Shown here: positions 5,563-7,919 of the stretch, one piece after another | Numbering within the stretch: position 1 is the first letter of the stretch | Layout of the letters: every line of letters begins with the position of its first letter | NCBI GenBank assembly: GCA_947304065.1 | Contig: CAMZAI010000129.1 | Location: 1-7,919, forward strand | From: an uncultured Clostridia bacterium | Lineage (GTDB): Bacteria > Bacillota > Clostridia > Lachnospirales > Lachnospiraceae | DNA length: 7,919 bases | Direction: 5' to 3' | Program-made: the position numbers and the translations under genes | The notes under the pieces: model-generated | Seen by the model: the letters and a program-made list of their open reading frames with translations, nothing else | Databases searched by the model: none | Told to the model about the DNA's origin: nothing

Positions 5563-7919
5563 ATGAGAGGTCAGTTCATTAAAAAGGCCGCGGCGTTCAT
5601 TTTGATCGCCTCCCTGTCGACGCCTCTGTTCGCGTCGGCTTCGGCCGCGCCCGATCCGGGCGATTACAGGCCCGACATCAGCGCCATGGTCCATGACGCC
5701 GAGAGCTACAGCGCCTATATCGCCGGACATTCGGATGCCGCTGAGCCCGCGGCCGGGATAGTCGTGCCCGGAGACGCGTATCTTACGGCCTCGGAGGATT
5801 TTGAAGTCCTCGACTCATACGAGGGACGCAGCGGAAAGAGCCTTCTGACAAAAGAAGAGGGTTCGGTGACCTATGAGGTCAATGTAGCCGAAGCCGGTCT
5901 CTACAGCATCAGCCTTACTTATTTCCCCGTTAAGGGCAAGAACAATACGATCGAGCGCAAGGTCTACATCAACGGCGAGATCCCGTTCGAGGGTTCGCAG
6001 TACGTCGAATTCACGAGAATCTGGACCAACGCCGAGGAGATCGGCCGCGACTCGAGAGACAACGACATCAGGCCCCGTCAGGCAGAGGCTCCCGAATGGA
6101 TCACAGCCTTTGCGAAAGACAGCGACGGATACGTGACGGGCGCTTACAAATATTACTTTGAGCAGGGAGTAAATACGATCACGCTGACCTCGGTAAAGGA
6201 GCCGATGGTGATCGGCGAGCTGAGACTCACACAGGAGCCCGAACTGCTCTCTTATGCGGACTACGACGCCGCGAACCGTGCGGCGGGTTATGCGGAGATC
6301 ACCGAAGACGCTCCGGTGAAGATCCAGGGCGAGTCGGCTGTGCTTAAATCCGATTCGACGCTCTATCCGATCCCTGACCGTACATCTTCGCTTACCGAGC
6401 CTTACAACGCATCGAAGACCAGACTCAACACGATCGGCGGCACCAACTGGAAGCTGGTCGGACAGTGGATAACCTGGGACATCGACATTCCCGCGGACGG
6501 ACTCTACCGCATCATGGTCAAGTACAGGCAGAACAAGAACACCGGAGTTACGGTCTGCCGTTCGCTTGAGATTGACGGAAGGACGCCTTTCGCGGAGGCA
6601 GAAGAGTTCTACTTCTACTATGAGAACGCATGGCAGCTTTCGGTACTCGGAGACGGCGACAGCCCTTACTGGTTTAAGCTTACCGAAGGAAAGCACAGAC
6701 TGACCTTCCGCGTGAACCTCGGCGAGGAGCTTGCGGACATTCTCCTTGTTGCGAGCGATAGCGTTGATCAGCTGAACACGGCGTACAGGGAGCTCCTGAT
6801 GATCATCGGAAGCACGCCCGATACGATGCGTGATTACCAGCTCGAGATCAAATGTCCCGAAACCCTGAAGACCCTCGGACGCCAGCTCGAAGCGGTAAAG
6901 ACGCTCAAGGAGATGGTATCGGCCTACTCCAACGGACGCAAGGGCAGCGAGACGCAGGCTATCGACAATCTGATCAACCAGCTTGACCGCATGACCAAAA
7001 AGCCCGAGAGCATCGCGAAGCAGTGGACGGCCTTCAAGGACAATATCGTTTCCTTAAGTTCCTGGATACTTACGATGAGCGAGCAGCCGCTCGAGATCGA
7101 CTACATGCTCGTATGCGGTTCTTCGACAGAGGAGCCCAAGGTAAATCCCGGATTCTTCGCAAGCCTTATCCACGAGCTGAAGCAGTTCGGCGCCAGCTTT
7201 GTCGAGGACTACGACAGCATCGGCGAGATCTACGACGATTCCACCGAGGTGCTCGATGTATGGATCCTCGCGGACGGCACGAACATCACGAGCATGACCG
7301 GCGGCGGACGCGATCAGGCCACCGTAATCAAGACTCTCGTGGACAACTACTTTGTTCCCGAAACGGGTATTCCCGTAAACATAAAGCTGGTAAACAAGGA
7401 CGTTCTCCTTTCCGCGACGCTTGCGGGCAAGGGACCCGACGTCGCGCTGAACGTGGCGGGCATTGAGCCCATGAACTATGCGCTCCGCAACGCGGTTGTC
7501 GATCTTACGCAGTTTGACGATTTCGAGGAGGTCAAGAAGCGCTTCTACAGCGAAGCATTCGACCAGTTCACCCTCGAGGGCGGAGTGTACGCATTGCCGC
7601 AGACCATGTCCTTCCACGTGATGTTCTACAGGGCTGATATCCTCGACGAACTCGGACTTGAAGTTCCGACCACATGGGATGAGTTCTACAGATGCCTCGC
7701 GGTGATCCAGAAGAACAACATGAACATCGGTATATTCCCCGACTGGACCACATTCGCGATGTTCCTGTACCAGCACGACGGACAGTACTACACCGACGAT
7801 TCGATGCACAGCGCGCTCGATACCGAGAACGCGATCGCGGCCTTCAAGCAGTGGAGCGGCAATTACGTGAACTACGGAATGCCGGTATCCTACGACATGG
7901 CGAGCCGCTTCCGTACCGG
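5563..7919 (+). CDS. Large modular extracellular solute-binding protein (ABC transporter), 3' end outside window
   Basis: The frame runs without a stop from ATG 5563 to the window end, giving 785 visible residues. Residues 1-28 are a Sec signal peptide (basic start, hydrophobic core, SASA-AP cleavage region) with no lipobox Cys. Residues about 66-231 (SVTYEVNVAEAGLYSISLTY, VYINGEIPF, TGAYKYYFEQGVNTITL) and 253-396 (WDIDIPADGLYRIMVKY, LEIDGRTPF, YWFKLTEGKHRLTF) are two jelly-roll, carbohydrate-binding-like modules. Residues about 397-545 are mostly helical. From about 565 a family-1 solute-binding domain starts: DVWILADG, GGGRDQA (580-586), GKGPDVAL (622-629), GGVYALP (673-679), then YRADILDELGLEVPTTWDEF. 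Probably 200 or more residues lie beyond the edge. Substrate is likely an oligosaccharide released by the upstream GH43. Alternative: a surface glycan-sensing protein. Domain identity is firm, ligand inferred. Confidence 0.9.
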   Translation, partial: MRGQFIKKAAAFILIASLSTPLFASASAAPDPGDYRPDISAMVHDAESYSAYIAGHSDAAEPAAGIVVPGDAYLTASEDFEVLDSYEGRSGKSLLTKEEGSVTYEVNVAEAGLYSISLTYFPVKGKNNTIERKVYINGEIPFEGSQYVEFTRIWTNAEEIGRDSRDNDIRPRQAEAPEWITAFAKDSDGYVTGAYKYYFEQGVNTITLTSVKEPMVIGELRLTQEPELLSYADYDAANRAAGYAEITEDAPVKIQGESAVLKSDSTLYPIPDRTSSLTEPYNASKTRLNTIGGTNWKLVGQWITWDIDIPADGLYRIMVKYRQNKNTGVTVCRSLEIDGRTPFAEAEEFYFYYENAWQLSVLGDGDSPYWFKLTEGKHRLTFRVNLGEELADILLVASDSVDQLNTAYRELLMIIGSTPDTMRDYQLEIKCPETLKTLGRQLEAVKTLKEMVSAYSNGRKGSETQAIDNLINQLDRMTKKPESIAKQWTAFKDNIVSLSSWILTMSEQPLEIDYMLVCGSSTEEPKVNPGFFASLIHELKQFGASFVEDYDSIGEIYDDSTEVLDVWILADGTNITSMTGGGRDQATVIKTLVDNYFVPETGIPVNIKLVNKDVLLSATLAGKGPDVALNVAGIEPMNYALRNAVVDLTQFDDFEEVKKRFYSEAFDQFTLEGGVYALPQTMSFHVMFYRADILDELGLEVPTTWDEFYRCLAVIQKNNMNIGIFPDWTTFAMFLYQHDGQYYTDDSMHSALDTENAIAAFKQWSGNYVNYGMPVSYDMASRFRT

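Noticed and set aside
5815..6696. Long open frame of 293 codons on the - strand
   Set aside because: It lies entirely inside the solute-binding-protein gene, shows no domain motif and no ribosome binding site. It is open because the host gene's codon use avoids the reverse complements of stop codons in that frame.
7054..7809. Open frame of 251 codons on the - strand
   Set aside because: Antisense to the coherent GRDQA/GKGPDVAL solute-binding domain, with no recognisable protein features. Shadow of the real gene.

Overview
The window looks like part of the chromosome of a Gram-positive, Clostridia-type bacterium (Lachnospiraceae, Oscillospiraceae or Saccharofermentans-like). The grounds are Cys-anchored lipoproteins, AGGAGG-type ribosome binding sites, a Firmicutes-style leucyl-tRNA synthetase tail, a glycosidase/solute-binding-protein locus typical of plant-fibre-degrading Clostridia, and a GGGGACGGTTCTT hairpin repeat common in Firmicutes. 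The genus cannot be fixed from this sequence alone.

Layout: (1) 1-975, + strand: 3' part of leuS with an altered KMSKS signature. (2) 976-1040: a 65-nt gap with a long hairpin and a strong ribosome binding site. (3) 1041-2132, + strand: a lipoprotein of unknown function with a Thr/Pro/Glu-rich stalk. (4) 2133-2235: convergent gap filled by a long perfect-stem hairpin of a dispersed repeat type. (5) 2236-3162, - strand: a PAP2-family membrane phosphatase with all three catalytic motifs; its promoter and a terminator-like hairpin lie at 3181-3251. (6) 3215-3498: divergent control region dense in palindromes, including LacI-type AANCGNTT operators, one touching the -35 box of the rightward promoter. 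(7) 3499-5535, + strand: a surface lipoprotein glycoside hydrolase of family 43, closest by motif to exo-beta-1,3-galactanases (GH43_24-like), preceded by a malectin-like module and a helical spacer. (8) 5563 to the window end, + strand: an uninterrupted frame for a very large extracellular solute-binding protein with two N-terminal beta-sandwich modules, a helical connector and an ABC-type solute-binding domain; its 3' end lies outside the window.

The coherent unit is the right-hand half. The glycosidase and the binding protein are 27 nt apart on one strand behind a promoter with sugar-repressor-like operators. I infer a transcriptional unit for degrading a plant polysaccharide (type II arabinogalactan or beta-1,3-galactan is the best guess) at the cell surface and capturing the released sugar, with ABC permease genes probably following beyond the window. 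The left half is housekeeping (leuS) plus two envelope genes with no evident link to it.
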